From: Staphylococcus agnetis
GTDB taxonomy: Bacteria; Bacillota; Bacilli; Staphylococcales; Staphylococcaceae
Assembly: GCF_002901865.1 (NCBI RefSeq)
Contig: NZ_PPQF01000016.1
Location: 1 to 64,000 of the forward strand
Direction: 5' to 3'
DNA length: 64,000 nucleotides
Shown here: in pieces, positions 1 through 9,044 of the stretch
Numbering within the stretch: position 1 is the first letter of the stretch
Layout: the number at the start of each line of letters is the position of its first letter
The notes under the pieces: generated by a model
The model's database searches: none
What the model was told of the DNA's origin: nothing
The model's input: only the letters and a program-made list of their open reading frames with translations
Translations under genes and position numbers: made by a program

Positions 1-195
1 GTTGATGCACTTTGCGAAGCGCTAATCGATGCACTTGTCGACTCACTTAATGATTGGCTCGTTGATGCACTTTGGGATGCGCTAACCGATGCACTTTGGG
101 ATGCACTTATTGATTGACTTGTTGATGCACTCTGAGATGCGCTAATCGATGCGCTTTGGGATGCACTTGCAGAGTTACTGATTGAGGCACTTGTA
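1..195 (-). repeat. Serine-rich coding repeat of the adhesin
   Basis: On the minus strand this stretch encodes an irregular SASQSASISASQSAS-type repeat built from near-identical 12- and 18-base blocks (agtgcatcccaaagtgca and variants). It is the start of the second serine-rich region of the adhesin and continues beyond the window edge. Repeats of this sort are glycosylated stalks in the family. Confidence 0.9.
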
Positions 196-1477
196 TAAGG
201 ATCTGTTGCCGTCACAGTATTAGTAAAATAGTTGGATTTTGAAAAGTCTGTTGGTGCCGCATAAGGATTGAATGTCCAGTTCAAATTACCATTTGGATTC
301 GTAATTGGCACTGTAAATGTTGCCATTAATGCGTCACCTTTTTGTGCATTAGTAACATTTAAGAATGGGTTACTATCCCAATAATAACCGCTACCAGTTG
401 GTGTCATCGGTCTAATTTGAGTATTAACACCTGTTTCAGGGATAGTGGTATAACCAGGCTGTGTTACTGTTTGTGTAACTGATGTTGGTTGACCATAACC
501 ATTTCCTAAAACTAGCATAGTATATTGACTTAGACCTGTATTTGCAATATTTGGTTTATTCCAGCAGGTGCTTTTTCTATAGTAGTTGTATTCGGATTAT
601 CATACGATATATAGTATGTGAAGTTCATCTTCGATCCATCGCTATTAACAATCAACTTATAATAAATAGGTATATTATATTGTGTATCTGTACCTGCACC
701 TGTAAATGTTTGTGTTACTGGAGCTGTTGCAGCTACTGTCGCAAAAGAAGTCGTCGCTGCTCTTAAACTGACTGAGCGTAATGAAGTATTTGTATTCGTA
801 CTTGTACTATTTAAAGTAGATAAAGAAGTAGAAGCTGAATTTTCAGACGTTGATGTTTGACTTGTCGTTGATTGACTTGTTGACGTCGCTTCTTGAGATG
901 TTACTTCACTCTTACTATCACTTTTTAAAGTACTTTCTGAAGCTACACTTTCACTCGTAGTAGACTTGTCGTTCGTGCTCGTACTGTCTTTTGTAGATGT
1001 GCTCTGACTATCTGCAGATGTGCTTTGACTGTTTTCTGATGTGTTACTTTCACTTGCTGTTAACGTCGACGTTTCGCTAGCTGTTGATGTTGCGCTTTGA
1101 CTATCAGTCGACGATTGCGATTGTTCGATGACAACAGAAGTTTGATCACCAACAGTTTGACTTTGTGTAGTCAATTCTGATGTGACAGGTGCTTCAGAAG
1201 CAGCGAAAGCATTTTGATCATGCAACATATTAACGGAAAACATACCACCTGTTAAGGCAGTTGTTTTCAGAGCATTGCGTTTAATAAATCCACCAATGTT
1301 TTGCGGACCTTCAACATCCTTTTCAACTTTTTCAGTTAAAAATGGAAGTCCCATTAAACGTAATAATTGAATTTCTTTAATCCCAGCTTTAACCCAGTTT
1401 TTACCGGATTTGTACAATTTCACTCTTGCTTTTTCTTGACCAAAACTTCTTTTAAACTCTCTTAATTTCCTTGTCAT
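1..1477 (-). pseudogene. SraP/SasA-type serine-rich repeat adhesin, 5' part, frameshifted
   Basis: Cell-wall adhesin of the serine-rich repeat glycoprotein family, normally glycosylated and exported by SecA2/SecY2. The reading begins at ATG 1477 behind a GGGAG site. Residues 1-90 carry the KxYKxGKxW-type signal region (LYKSGKNWVKAGIKEI) and the NMLHDQ..AFAAS stretch closely resembling S. aureus SraP. Residues about 95-235 form a first Ser/Thr-rich region, followed by a non-repetitive binding region that does not look like the SraP lectin module. The frame hits a stop at 530, but coding resumes one frame over from about 556 (NIANTGLSQYTMLVLGNGYG) and runs into SASxSAS repeats to the window edge. 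Restoring one A to the minus-strand AAA run at 555-557 gives GIKPNIANTG, so a one-base deletion is the simplest reading. The C-terminus and LPXTG anchor lie outside the window. It may be a true pseudogene, a phase-variable allele or a sequencing error. Confidence 0.85.
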
Positions 1478-2382
1478 TACAAAACTCCCGTTAAATTATT
1501 CGGGAAAAACTTTTAACCTTTTATATCTTTCCGAAAAATTCTCCCATTGCTTCAAAATATTGAATATACCCTAATATAATATACATTGTTATTCTGTTGT
1601 GCAACTCTAAGTTTATTATTATATATTTAGGTGCGTATTTTTATTGTTGTATAAAATTAGAATCCTTTTTAGAACCTAATTTTTAGCTATTTAAAATTGA
1701 GAAATCGCGTATGCACTATATTTTGTAAAAATCGATGAAAGCTTATAATAACAAGGATTTCAGAACTTTTTTAAGAAAGTGGTGTTAAAGTAATTTGATT
1801 AATTTCAAGAAATCTGAGTTCTATTTTCATAATTTATTTATTTTTAGGCATTTTGTAATTAATATAAGAATTTTTGATATTTGTCACTTTGCCTAAATGT
1901 TTTTCTCATCTTTTCTGTCTCCTTTTTTTGAAATACATTATCACCGTCGTCATCTTTTACAAAATCACCCTTACCACTCAAATCTTTATTTTGATAATGA
2001 TTGTTTATTCTAAAATTTAGAATTTCTTATAAATAACTTACTTAATAACAATATAAGTTCAGAGATTCTAATTTTATTCTTTTGTTTTATGATGATTAAC
2101 ACAGCTAACTATAAATTGTAGTTTTTATCAATGTCTGCTTTGCCGTCACGATGGGCTGGTTTTCCACATGTTTTCAGCATGAAGCTCCCTACTTTTAAAG
2201 TTGAAAACTCCCTATTTTGTTTAAAATAAGTATTTTTTATGAATTCGTTTCATTTAATTACAAAATCCTTTCACCTATGGTTGAATAAATTCAGAAAAAC
2301 GCTTACAATTTGCATATCAATGTCATCTGGTCATCAGATGTCCATTATAAAAATATAATTATGGGAATTTGAGGTGGAAACC
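1478..2382. other. Long AT-rich intergenic region with lctP control elements at its right end
   Basis: No supported gene is seen in these 905 bases between the divergent adhesin and lactate permease genes. Near the right end, 2294-2307 matches the CcpA cre consensus at 12 of 14 positions on the minus strand (core AACGCTTACA). A separate inverted repeat CATCTG-gtcat-CAGATG lies at 2324-2340, just upstream of a TATAAT at 2354-2359, and could be an operator for a GntR-type lactate regulator. The left and middle parts are AT-rich with no clear structure. Confidence 0.5.
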
Positions 2383-3975
2383 ATGTTAATGCTCGTTGCA
2401 TTAAGTGCAGTTATTGTTCCATTTATTTGTTTAGTTCTATTACGAATGTCAGCATTAGTTGGGATGACCATTAGTGCGGTCGTAGTAACTATTCTAGGAA
2501 TGGTTGCATGGGGCATAGAAGGTGGCGTTATTGCTGCATCATTTTTACAGGGGATACATAAAACTTTAACGATAATATTAATTCTTTTTGGGGCACTCAC
2601 TTTATTAAATACATTACGAGAAACATCTGCAGTTGAGCGAATTAATGCAGGCTTTCAAAATGTATCGGGAGATATGCGTGTCCAAGTCATCATCGTAGCG
2701 TTTTTATTCGGATCATTAATCGAAGGGGCTTCTGGATTCGGAACGCCAGCTATGGTGACAGCACCTTTAATGGTTGCGTTAGGCTTTAAACCATTAACAA
2801 GTGTTGCAACAGCACTCATCGCTGATAGTGTTGCAGTATCTTTCGGGGCTGTAGGTACACCTGTTATTGTAGGTTTAAGTACTTTAAAAGATGCTGATGC
2901 TACTCTCTTTTCAGAAACAGCCATTCGCATCACAATGTTAGATTTATTAAGTGGTATTTTAATTCCAATGATCATTGTTGTTACTATGATCGTCTTCTTT
3001 GGAAAAGCAAACAAACTTAAATCCATTTTAGAAATTTTACCTTGGACATTCTTAATAGGTGCAATATATGTGATTTCTGCATTAGTTTATGCATTACTAA
3101 CGGGTCCTGAGTTTGTATCTATTTTAGGTTCTTTAACAACAATTATTGTTGCGGTATTTACTGCTAAAAAAGGTTGGTTGATTCCTAAAAACGAATGGAA
3201 AGATGTTTTATCTGAAGTATATGAATCAAAACCACAGGGCGCACACTCTATGAGTTTACTTTCAGCATGGTCGCCATACTTAATTGTGGTTGCGTTATTG
3301 TTATTAACACGTGTAGTAAAACCAGTTAAAGATTTTACAACTTCTGTGTTCAACTTATCATGGAACAATATTTTAGGATACGAATCTATTTCATCAAGTT
3401 GGGAAGTATTATACTCACCAGGAACAATTTTAGTCGTTGCTGCATTATTTGCAGTTATTATTCAAAGAAAGTCAATTAAAAACTTTACAAAAGCGTGTAC
3501 GGATTCAATTAAAACCATCCGTATCACTGGTATTACATTAATCGCTACACTTGCCATGGTTCACGTGTTCAGTAACTCTGGCATTAACACGAAAGACTTA
3601 ATCAGTATGCCTGAGTACATTGCGAACGGTATGGCTGCGACATTTGGTCAAATGTGGTTGTTCGTTGCACCATTCTTAGGCGCTTTAGGCTCATTTATTA
3701 CAGGTAGTGCCACTGTATCAACACTCACATTCGCACCGGTTCAAGCTAATATTGCAGCTGCAATTGAAGGTAATACTACAACTGTATTAGCTGCTCAAAT
3801 CATCGGAGCTGCTGCCGGTAACATGATTTGTGTGCACAATGTTGTTGCAGTTTGTGCAGTAGTAAATATGGCTGGTAAAGAAGGTAGCGTTATCCGTAAA
3901 ACTTTAGGACCTGCACTTCTATACTGTTTACTTGCAGGTATTAGCGCATATATCTTTACCGTTTTCTTCTTATAA
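2383..3975 (+). CDS. lctP: L-lactate permease
   Basis: Integral membrane proton/lactate symporter of the LctP/LldP family, importing or exporting lactate and possibly glycolate. The protein is about 530 residues with a dozen or more hydrophobic segments and the family core [16 protein letters not shown] near residue 110. The longer reading from GTG 2374 is less likely: GAGGTGG at 2371-2377 is a good ribosome site for ATG 2383. Upstream, a cre-like sequence and an inverted repeat suggest catabolite and substrate control. A shared terminator separates it from the convergent biotin operon. Paralogues are common in staphylococci, so which copy this matches is not certain. Confidence 0.92.
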   Translation: MLMLVALSAVIVPFICLVLLRMSALVGMTISAVVVTILGMVAWGIEGGVIAASFLQGIHKTLTIILILFGALTLLNTLRETSAVERINAGFQNVSGDMRVQVIIVAFLFGSLIEGASGFGTPAMVTAPLMVALGFKPLTSVATALIADSVAVSFGAVGTPVIVGLSTLKDADATLFSETAIRITMLDLLSGILIPMIIVVTMIVFFGKANKLKSILEILPWTFLIGAIYVISALVYALLTGPEFVSILGSLTTIIVAVFTAKKGWLIPKNEWKDVLSEVYESKPQGAHSMSLLSAWSPYLIVVALLLLTRVVKPVKDFTTSVFNLSWNNILGYESISSSWEVLYSPGTILVVAALFAVIIQRKSIKNFTKACTDSIKTIRITGITLIATLAMVHVFSNSGINTKDLISMPEYIANGMAATFGQMWLFVAPFLGALGSFITGSATVSTLTFAPVQANIAAAIEGNTTTVLAAQIIGAAAGNMICVHNVVAVCAVVNMAGKEGSVIRKTLGPALLYCLLAGISAYIFTVFFL

Positions 3976-3979
3976 TATG

Positions 3980-4009
3980 AAAAGCTCATGCATCGCAGCA
4001 TGAGCTTTT
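3980..4009. terminator. Bidirectional terminator between lctP and bioW
   Basis: A perfect 12-bp stem AAAAGCTCATGC / GCATGAGCTTTT with a six-base loop is followed by T residues on the plus strand and preceded by A residues, so it can end both convergent transcripts. The bioW stop codon lies immediately beyond it at 4011-4013. Confidence 0.9.
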
Positions 4010-4010
4010 T

Positions 4011-4691
4011 TTAATATATGACGCATTTGGGTTGTTGTTGACAAAAATATGTAAACGCGTCGAGATGAAATTGTTGATTTACAAAAAGAACGCGTCCGCC
4101 TTCTCGCGATCCTTTTAATTTCAAGTCATATAAACGATGATATCCTTGATGATTGGCAAAATAACCTGTTGTATAGTTCAAATCATCAGAGACACAAAGT
4201 TCTCCTACAACCCCCTCATTTGATTGGAAAATCGTCGCAATCGCGAGTGCATCTTTGATACGTTCATTGAGTATTTTATCTTCTCTTTGCTGTTTAAAAC
4301 AAAAATGTGTTGCACGACAACCGCATTCACCAAACTCATCTATACGTTCACCAGAATATGCATCTAAAATAATGGCACCTCGATAACATGTGTCATTTCT
4401 AATATAACGCCAAGCTGCTTCAATGGCGCGTTGTGAAATATGTGAGCATGCTGCGAGTTGTGATAATTTTAATTGTGAATGATCAATGATAGGTAAGGCT
4501 TTGATTTGAACGATAGGTAAGTTTACTTTTTCAATTTTAAGATTTAAAAAATCAGGTTCCCCATTTTCATGTTGAAATCCTTTTTGAAAGTATGTTGCAA
4601 TAATCCGTTCAATATCACTTGCTTCACATATCGTTTCTGCACCACTAATGTGACCTTCATTTTGCGAAGCACGCATTTTAATACTATACAA
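4011..4691 (-). CDS. bioW: 6-carboxyhexanoate-CoA ligase
   Basis: Pimeloyl-CoA synthetase: activates pimelate with CoA and ATP, feeding BioF in biotin synthesis. The protein has the BioW opening YSIKMRAS followed by GHISGAE, and ends in the usual short form of about 226 residues. The start is taken as TTG 4691, because AGGGGTG sits six bases upstream and the family starts with (M)YSIKMRAS; the longer reading from ATG 4709 adds MIGVLA without support. With this start it overlaps the end of bioF by 8 bp, indicating translational coupling. Last gene of the biotin operon, ending in the shared terminator with lctP. Confidence 0.92.
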   Translation of the reverse strand: MYSIKMRASQNEGHISGAETICEASDIERIIATYFQKGFQHENGEPDFLNLKIEKVNLPIVQIKALPIIDHSQLKLSQLAACSHISQRAIEAAWRYIRNDTCYRGAIILDAYSGERIDEFGECGCRATHFCFKQQREDKILNERIKDALAIATIFQSNEGVVGELCVSDDLNYTTGYFANHQGYHRLYDLKLKGSREGGRVLFVNQQFHLDAFTYFCQQQPKCVIY

Positions 4692-5796
4692 CGCTAACAC
4701 CCCTATCATGCAACACCGACATTAGATGATGAATATCAGACTTTTCATGACACGAAGACAGTGACATTCTCAACGTGGGTTGTGCAACAGTTGGATATCG
4801 AAAAAAGCTCACCCAAATGCCCGCTTCCATTAATTCATGATATATTGCATTCGCTTTATGAACATCATCAATAGCAAATGTTTTAATAGCCGTTGATGTA
4901 CCCTGATTATCATGAGCATATGCGTTAAAGTACGCAATGTTATCATGCAATAAACGTCGAGCGTCATCTGCTTGTAGCAATGCATCAAATTGACTTTCAA
5001 TCAAATGTAAATGCATGGTCGGCATACAGTTTGAATAAATGAAAGGTCGCGCAGTATTCACAATCATTTCTTTAACAATCGATGAACATAAGATTAGACC
5101 ACCATGTGCACCTAAACCTTTAGATAAGCTCGTCGATACAATATCGATGTCTTGGTAGTGGATGTCATAACCTAAACCAAATCCATGTGAATCATCTATG
5201 ATAAGCATTGTATTCCCGATGGCTTCCTTGAGTTGTCTTAAACGATTTAAATTTGCGGTATGACCATTTGTTGAAAAAACAGAATCCGTAACAATCACTT
5301 TATATTGTTGCGGATATTGTTTCATTTCATGTTCTAGAACGTCATAATTTAAATGTGGAAAAATCACTTTTTGAACTTGAGACAACCGAATGCCATCAAT
5401 AATGCTCGCATGATTCAAAGCATCTGAAAATACAACCACGTTTTCTTGTTTAAAGATTTGAAATATCGCTAAATTCGCATCGTAACCACTCGTCATTAGT
5501 AATGCTTCATCAAATTGATAGTGATCACGAATACGCGCTTCTAAATCAGCGTAGTATTTGGAATGACCACTGATGAGTCTGGAACTCGCAAGATGCGCCC
5601 CATACTGGTCAAGACGTTCCTGTAATTGCATCACATTAATGTGACGTTGCCCTAAACCTAAGTAATCATTTGATGTGAAGTTAATCCAAGTCTTCCCATC
5701 CCTAGAAATCCTTTGTTTATGCGCCGTTGCGACTTCCCTCAATTGACGATATTGTCCTTGTGACTGCAAATCATTTAAATAAGATTCAAATATCAT
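4684..5796 (-). CDS. bioF: 8-amino-7-oxononanoate synthase
   Basis: PLP enzyme of the alpha-oxoamine synthase family that condenses pimeloyl-CoA with alanine to give KAPA, the step between BioW and BioA. The 370 residues include WINFTSNDYLGLG near the N-terminus, HASIIDG, the DDSHGFGLG aspartate motif and the TSLSKGLGAHGG lysine motif that binds PLP. It starts 2 bp after bioA and overlaps bioW. In S. aureus bioB lies between bioA and bioF; here the junction is direct, with no room for it. Confidence 0.95.
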   Translation of the reverse strand: MIFESYLNDLQSQGQYRQLREVATAHKQRISRDGKTWINFTSNDYLGLGQRHINVMQLQERLDQYGAHLASSRLISGHSKYYADLEARIRDHYQFDEALLMTSGYDANLAIFQIFKQENVVVFSDALNHASIIDGIRLSQVQKVIFPHLNYDVLEHEMKQYPQQYKVIVTDSVFSTNGHTANLNRLRQLKEAIGNTMLIIDDSHGFGLGYDIHYQDIDIVSTSLSKGLGAHGGLILCSSIVKEMIVNTARPFIYSNCMPTMHLHLIESQFDALLQADDARRLLHDNIAYFNAYAHDNQGTSTAIKTFAIDDVHKANAIYHELMEAGIWVSFFRYPTVAQPTLRMSLSSCHEKSDIHHLMSVLHDRGVSVV

Positions 5797-5798
5797 GA

Positions 5799-7148
5799 TT
5801 AGGACCCCAAAACATCCGTTAAAACTTGTTTAAAAATAGATGTCATTTTTTTAATTTCACGCTTAGACATGCTCAATACAGGCACGAACGTAATCACGTT
5901 TTCTAAATTACGAATCATCAATCCTCGATTTTTACATTCTGCAATGATGTGTTCAACAGTCGGTATAGGCAGTGGCACGTGCTTTTCACAATCTGACACC
6001 AATTCAACACCGTACATTAACCCTCTACCACGTATATGTCCTACATGTGGATGCCCTTCTAATTGTCGCAATTGTTTATCGAGCACTTTAGATGTTTTTT
6101 GAATGTGTGGTATTAATTTACGTTCTTTCATCAATTGAATATTTTCCAAAGCCAATGCACATACAACTTGATTTCCTGTATATGTATGACCATGGAAAAA
6201 TGTTTTTAAACCATGTTGGCCACTTAAAAACGCATCATAAATACGTTGAGACGTTAGTGTAGCCGCAAGTGGCATATAACCACCTGTAATCGCTTTTCCT
6301 AAACACATGATATCGGGTTCAACATCTTCGTGATGACACGCGAACCATTCACCCGTACGTCCAAACCCTGTCGCAACTTCATCTACAATAAGTAAGACAT
6401 TGTATTGACGGCACAATTGTTCAACCCCTTTTAGAAACCCTTGAGGATGCACAAATAACCCTGTCGCACCTTGAATTAATGGTTCCATTACAACGCCTAC
6501 AATTTCATCAGCACGTGTTTGTAATAAATGTTCAATTTGATCGAGTAGCGCCTCTCGCAGTTCTTGTTCTAATTCGTATTGACTGTGATAAAACGAAGGA
6601 CAACCCACTTGAATATTTTCAAAAATCAAATCATGGAATATATGATGGAAGGTATCGATACCGCCAACGCTCACAGCGCCAATAGTATCACCGTGATATC
6701 CATTTTTGAACGTAATAAATTTATTCTTCTTTTTGTACTTCACAGGATCAATATTTTTCCAATATTGATAAGCCATTTTTATCGCAATTTCTACAGCTGC
6801 ACTACCTGTATCTGAATAAAACACTTTACGTAATGACGTAGGTGTAATATCCACTAATTTTTCAGCCAATAAAATGGAAGGTATGTTAGACGAACCAAGT
6901 AAAGTTGAATGTGCGATAGACGATAATTGTTTTTCAACCGCCTTATTTAAACGCTTCTCACCATGTCCATGTACATTGACCCACAAAGATGCATAACCAT
7001 CTAGATAACGACGCCCTTTCGTATCATAAAGATAACTGCCTTTTCCTTTTTTAATAATGATGGGATCATGTTGACGATAGACGCCCATTTGAGTAAATGG
7101 ATGCCACACAAATTCTAAATTTTTATCTACAAGCGTTTGATGTTTCAT
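5799..7148 (-). CDS. bioA: Adenosylmethionine-8-amino-7-oxononanoate aminotransferase
   Basis: Class III PLP aminotransferase that converts KAPA to 7,8-diaminopelargonate with S-adenosylmethionine as amino donor. The 449 residues begin with VWHPFTQM, typical of BioA, and contain GSAAVEIAIKMA, the LLIVDEVATGFGRTG aspartate motif and the CLGKAITGGYMP lysine motif. The start ATG 7148 has GGGAGGCG upstream and overlaps the end of bioD by 26 bp, which implies coupled translation. Confidence 0.95.
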   Translation of the reverse strand: MKHQTLVDKNLEFVWHPFTQMGVYRQHDPIIIKKGKGSYLYDTKGRRYLDGYASLWVNVHGHGEKRLNKAVEKQLSSIAHSTLLGSSNIPSILLAEKLVDITPTSLRKVFYSDTGSAAVEIAIKMAYQYWKNIDPVKYKKKNKFITFKNGYHGDTIGAVSVGGIDTFHHIFHDLIFENIQVGCPSFYHSQYELEQELREALLDQIEHLLQTRADEIVGVVMEPLIQGATGLFVHPQGFLKGVEQLCRQYNVLLIVDEVATGFGRTGEWFACHHEDVEPDIMCLGKAITGGYMPLAATLTSQRIYDAFLSGQHGLKTFFHGHTYTGNQVVCALALENIQLMKERKLIPHIQKTSKVLDKQLRQLEGHPHVGHIRGRGLMYGVELVSDCEKHVPLPIPTVEHIIAECKNRGLMIRNLENVITFVPVLSMSKREIKKMTSIFKQVLTDVLGS

Positions 7149-7815
7149 TTAAAATCGCCTCCCTAAAAAGTTTCAAAATATGACCTGGGAAATCCTCAGC
7201 ACAACCTTGTTCAGGAAAGGTCATTATCCTCTTATTCAAATATTTTTGAAGTGTTTCTAAGTTATCTCGCTCAATGATAGTATCCGTATAACGATTCATT
7301 ACAATGAGATTCGGTGGACATTGATGTTGTTCAAGGTACGCTTGATGTACAATCGTTTCACTGATTGCTCCAAGTTGCGCTGGTACAACACTTAAAACGG
7401 CGTCAGCTGTCTCACGAATTAAATCCGTTGTCATAAAATATGACCCTTTTTCAATGTGAATCGGCACTGCAATGCCGCCCGCACCTTCAATTAGAATGAC
7501 GTCATATTGTGCTTCTAAAGCTGACAATTTAGCCGTGACGTTTGATAAATCAAACTGCTGTTCAGGCTCTTGTTTAAATGCTAAATGTGGTGAAACAGGC
7601 GCATGAAATTTATAAAGTCCTGTGGTCTGATAATCTAAACCACATTCTGTTTTATAAGCTTCTAAATCAGGATAAACACCTTCTGTAATTTCTTCTGTTT
7701 GAAAGGGTTTAAAAATCACGGTGGAAATACCTAACTGCGTTAAACGTTGCCATAATCTGGTAATCACATACGTTTTACCTATGTCTGTATTCGTACCAGT
7801 TACAAATATTTTCAT
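7123..7815 (-). CDS. bioD: Dethiobiotin synthetase
   Basis: ATP-dependent carboxylase closing the ureido ring of dethiobiotin from diaminopelargonate and CO2. The N-terminal P-loop variant GTNTDIGKT and the ILIEGAGGIAVP motif are diagnostic; length about 230 residues is normal. Of several possible starts (GTG 7824, ATG 7818, ATG 7815) the last is preferred: AGGTGA at 7826-7821 gives the best spacing and the protein then begins MKIFVTGTNTD as in its homologues. First gene of the operon, directly behind the BirA operator. Confidence 0.95.
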   Translation of the reverse strand: MKIFVTGTNTDIGKTYVITRLWQRLTQLGISTVIFKPFQTEEITEGVYPDLEAYKTECGLDYQTTGLYKFHAPVSPHLAFKQEPEQQFDLSNVTAKLSALEAQYDVILIEGAGGIAVPIHIEKGSYFMTTDLIRETADAVLSVVPAQLGAISETIVHQAYLEQHQCPPNLIVMNRYTDTIIERDNLETLQKYLNKRIMTFPEQGCAEDFPGHILKLFREAILNETSNACR

Positions 7816-7873
7816 CATTATCACCTATATGTATAAAATGCGTACACCTAAACATCTTAAATCGTAATACCTC

Positions 7874-7908
7874 AATTGTAAACCTATTTAAATTATAAGT
7901 TTACAATT
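7874..7908 (-). promoter_or_regulatory. BirA operator and promoter of the biotin operon
   Basis: The sequence AATTGTAAAC, 15 bases, GTTTACAATT forms a perfect 10-bp inverted repeat matching the BirA box TTGTAAAC-N15-GTTTACAA of firmicute biotin operons. A TATAAT lies inside it on the minus strand (7892-7897), so the repressor bound with biotinyl-AMP would cover the promoter of bioDAFW. Confidence 0.93.
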
Positions 7909-7949
7909 AGCGTATACACTTGTGATAAACGATTTCTAACCAGTGAGTA

Positions 7950-7979
7950 TTAAAAAGTGACCGTTTAGTCACTTTTTAA
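7950..7979. promoter_or_regulatory. Perfect inverted repeat upstream of the LytTR gene
   Basis: TTAAAAAGTGAC-cgttta-GTCACTTTTTAA is a perfect 12-bp inverted repeat with a six-base centre, 50 bases before the LytTR start. No gene transcribes into it from the left, so a terminator role is hard to place. It is more likely an operator, possibly for autoregulation. The centre ACCGTTTA resembles part of the LytTR recognition element, but this is only suggestive. Confidence 0.5.
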
Positions 7980-8028
7980 TTTTTTTAATTCAAAATATGG
8001 TTTAATCAAAGTGAAAGGAGCACAAACG

Positions 8029-8469
8029 ATGAAATTGAACCTTATCATTAATGACAAATTCCAAGTTCCCAAAATAACAATCGAAGCCCCTAAATTGAAC
8101 GACAAAATCAAAACGGTTGTGCAGTGTATTGAAGACCTTGATCATGTTGAACAACTCACTGGCCATCATGATGACACCATATCTTTTATTCAAGTTAAAA
8201 ATATTTTGAGTATCAAAACTGAAAACAAGGCCGTCGTGGCGATTACTCTTGATGGGCAATATGTCCTTAAATCCAGACTCTATGCGCTTGAAAACACACT
8301 TCCTTCACAATTTATACGTATTTCTAAATCAGAAATTATTAATATCAACCAACTCAAAAAATTAGCGATCGAACCAAATGGGTTAATTAGAATGTGTCTA
8401 CATCATGACTATACGACATACTCATCTCGACGTTATTTAAAAACGATAAAGGAGCGATTGACATTATGA
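8029..8469 (+). CDS. LytTR-family DNA-binding regulator
   Basis: Small transcriptional regulator of about 146 residues. The C-terminal half (residues about 45-145) is a LytTR domain: ISFIQVKNILSI, then FIRISKSEIININQL and the closing SRRYLKTIKERL are typical. There is no receiver domain; the N-terminal 45 residues are a short extension, as in the stand-alone LytTR regulators found next to DUF3021 proteins. Start ATG 8029 is chosen because GAAAGGAG lies at 8013-8020; the longer GTG reading from 8011 covers that site. It overlaps the next gene by 4 bp. In such pairs the membrane partner is thought to inhibit the regulator; that is inference here. Confidence 0.88.
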   Translation: MKLNLIINDKFQVPKITIEAPKLNDKIKTVVQCIEDLDHVEQLTGHHDDTISFIQVKNILSIKTENKAVVAITLDGQYVLKSRLYALENTLPSQFIRISKSEIININQLKKLAIEPNGLIRMCLHHDYTTYSSRRYLKTIKERLTL

Positions 8470-8924
8470 AAAGAATTAAACATAGCTTTGCAGTGGGCGT
8501 ATTATTTGGCTTAAGCATTTCGATCTTTTTTAGCCTTATCAGTGGTGATGGTCACTATTTTCCATTATCCCCTGAGTCAACGATGGGGGAGTGGTATTTG
8601 TCACATTTTAATGAGACTATCACCATGTTGATTTCCATCATCATTTGGGGTTGTATTGGTATTTTATTCGGACAGGTGAATCGTATTTTTGAAGAAACTG
8701 ATTGGAGCATTACACGTATGACGGTCATACATTTTGTAGTGAGTTATGTTGGTTTTGTGCCTTTATCGATATTAGCTGGGTGGTTTCCACTCCAATTAGG
8801 TGCATTTTTCACTTTTACAATTATTTTCATTTTAATCTATCTAATCATGTGGGTTTATCATTATATCCAAAGTAGAAAAATGGTAGATGACATCAATCAA
8901 AATATTAATCATAAAACGCACTAA
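8466..8924 (+). CDS. DUF3021-family membrane protein
   Basis: A 152-residue protein with four hydrophobic segments (about residues 9-27, 53-71, 87-107 and 112-133) and a short charged tail, matching DUF3021. It overlaps the LytTR gene, as usual for this pair. Probable role is control of the regulator's activity at the membrane; the signal is unknown. The GDGHYFPLSPESTMGEW segment between the first two helices would be exposed outside the cell if the N-terminus is inside. Confidence 0.85.
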   Translation: MKRIKHSFAVGVLFGLSISIFFSLISGDGHYFPLSPESTMGEWYLSHFNETITMLISIIIWGCIGILFGQVNRIFEETDWSITRMTVIHFVVSYVGFVPLSILAGWFPLQLGAFFTFTIIFILIYLIMWVYHYIQSRKMVDDINQNINHKTH

Positions 8925-8978
8925 ACCATTCACTGTTCTATCTTTTTTAGCACTTATTTCATACCTTAAAACAAAAAA

Positions 8979-9018
8979 ATCGCCTTCAAAATACATTTTC
9001 AGGTATTTTGAAGGCGAT
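8979..9018 (-). terminator. Terminator of the glucuronide operon
   Basis: A perfect 16-bp stem (ATCGCCTTCAAAATAC / GTATTTTGAAGGCGAT) with an eight-base loop. The T run lies on the minus-strand side, so it chiefly ends the leftward uidA operon; it could also slow the rightward DUF3021 transcript. Related GCCTTCAA-type terminators recur at 26008, 30816 and 44088. Confidence 0.9.
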
Positions 9019-9044
9019 ACTATGTTTAAAAGTAAATGGTTGAT

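Noticed and set aside
1..195. CRISPR-like or tandem mobile repeat
   Set aside because: The periodicity is codon-based and encodes the serine-rich stalk of the adhesin.
1992..2010. Fur-like sequence TGATAATGATTGTTTATTC
   Set aside because: The second half-site is poor and no gene starts nearby; AT-rich DNA gives such matches by chance.
7858..7868. Zur-like half site TAAATCGTAAT beside the biotin promoter
   Set aside because: Only one arm is present; the second arm is not recognisable.
8979..9018. Recurrent GCCTTCAA hairpins as a dispersed repeat family
   Set aside because: All sit just after stop codons with T runs, so they are ordinary terminators of similar sequence.
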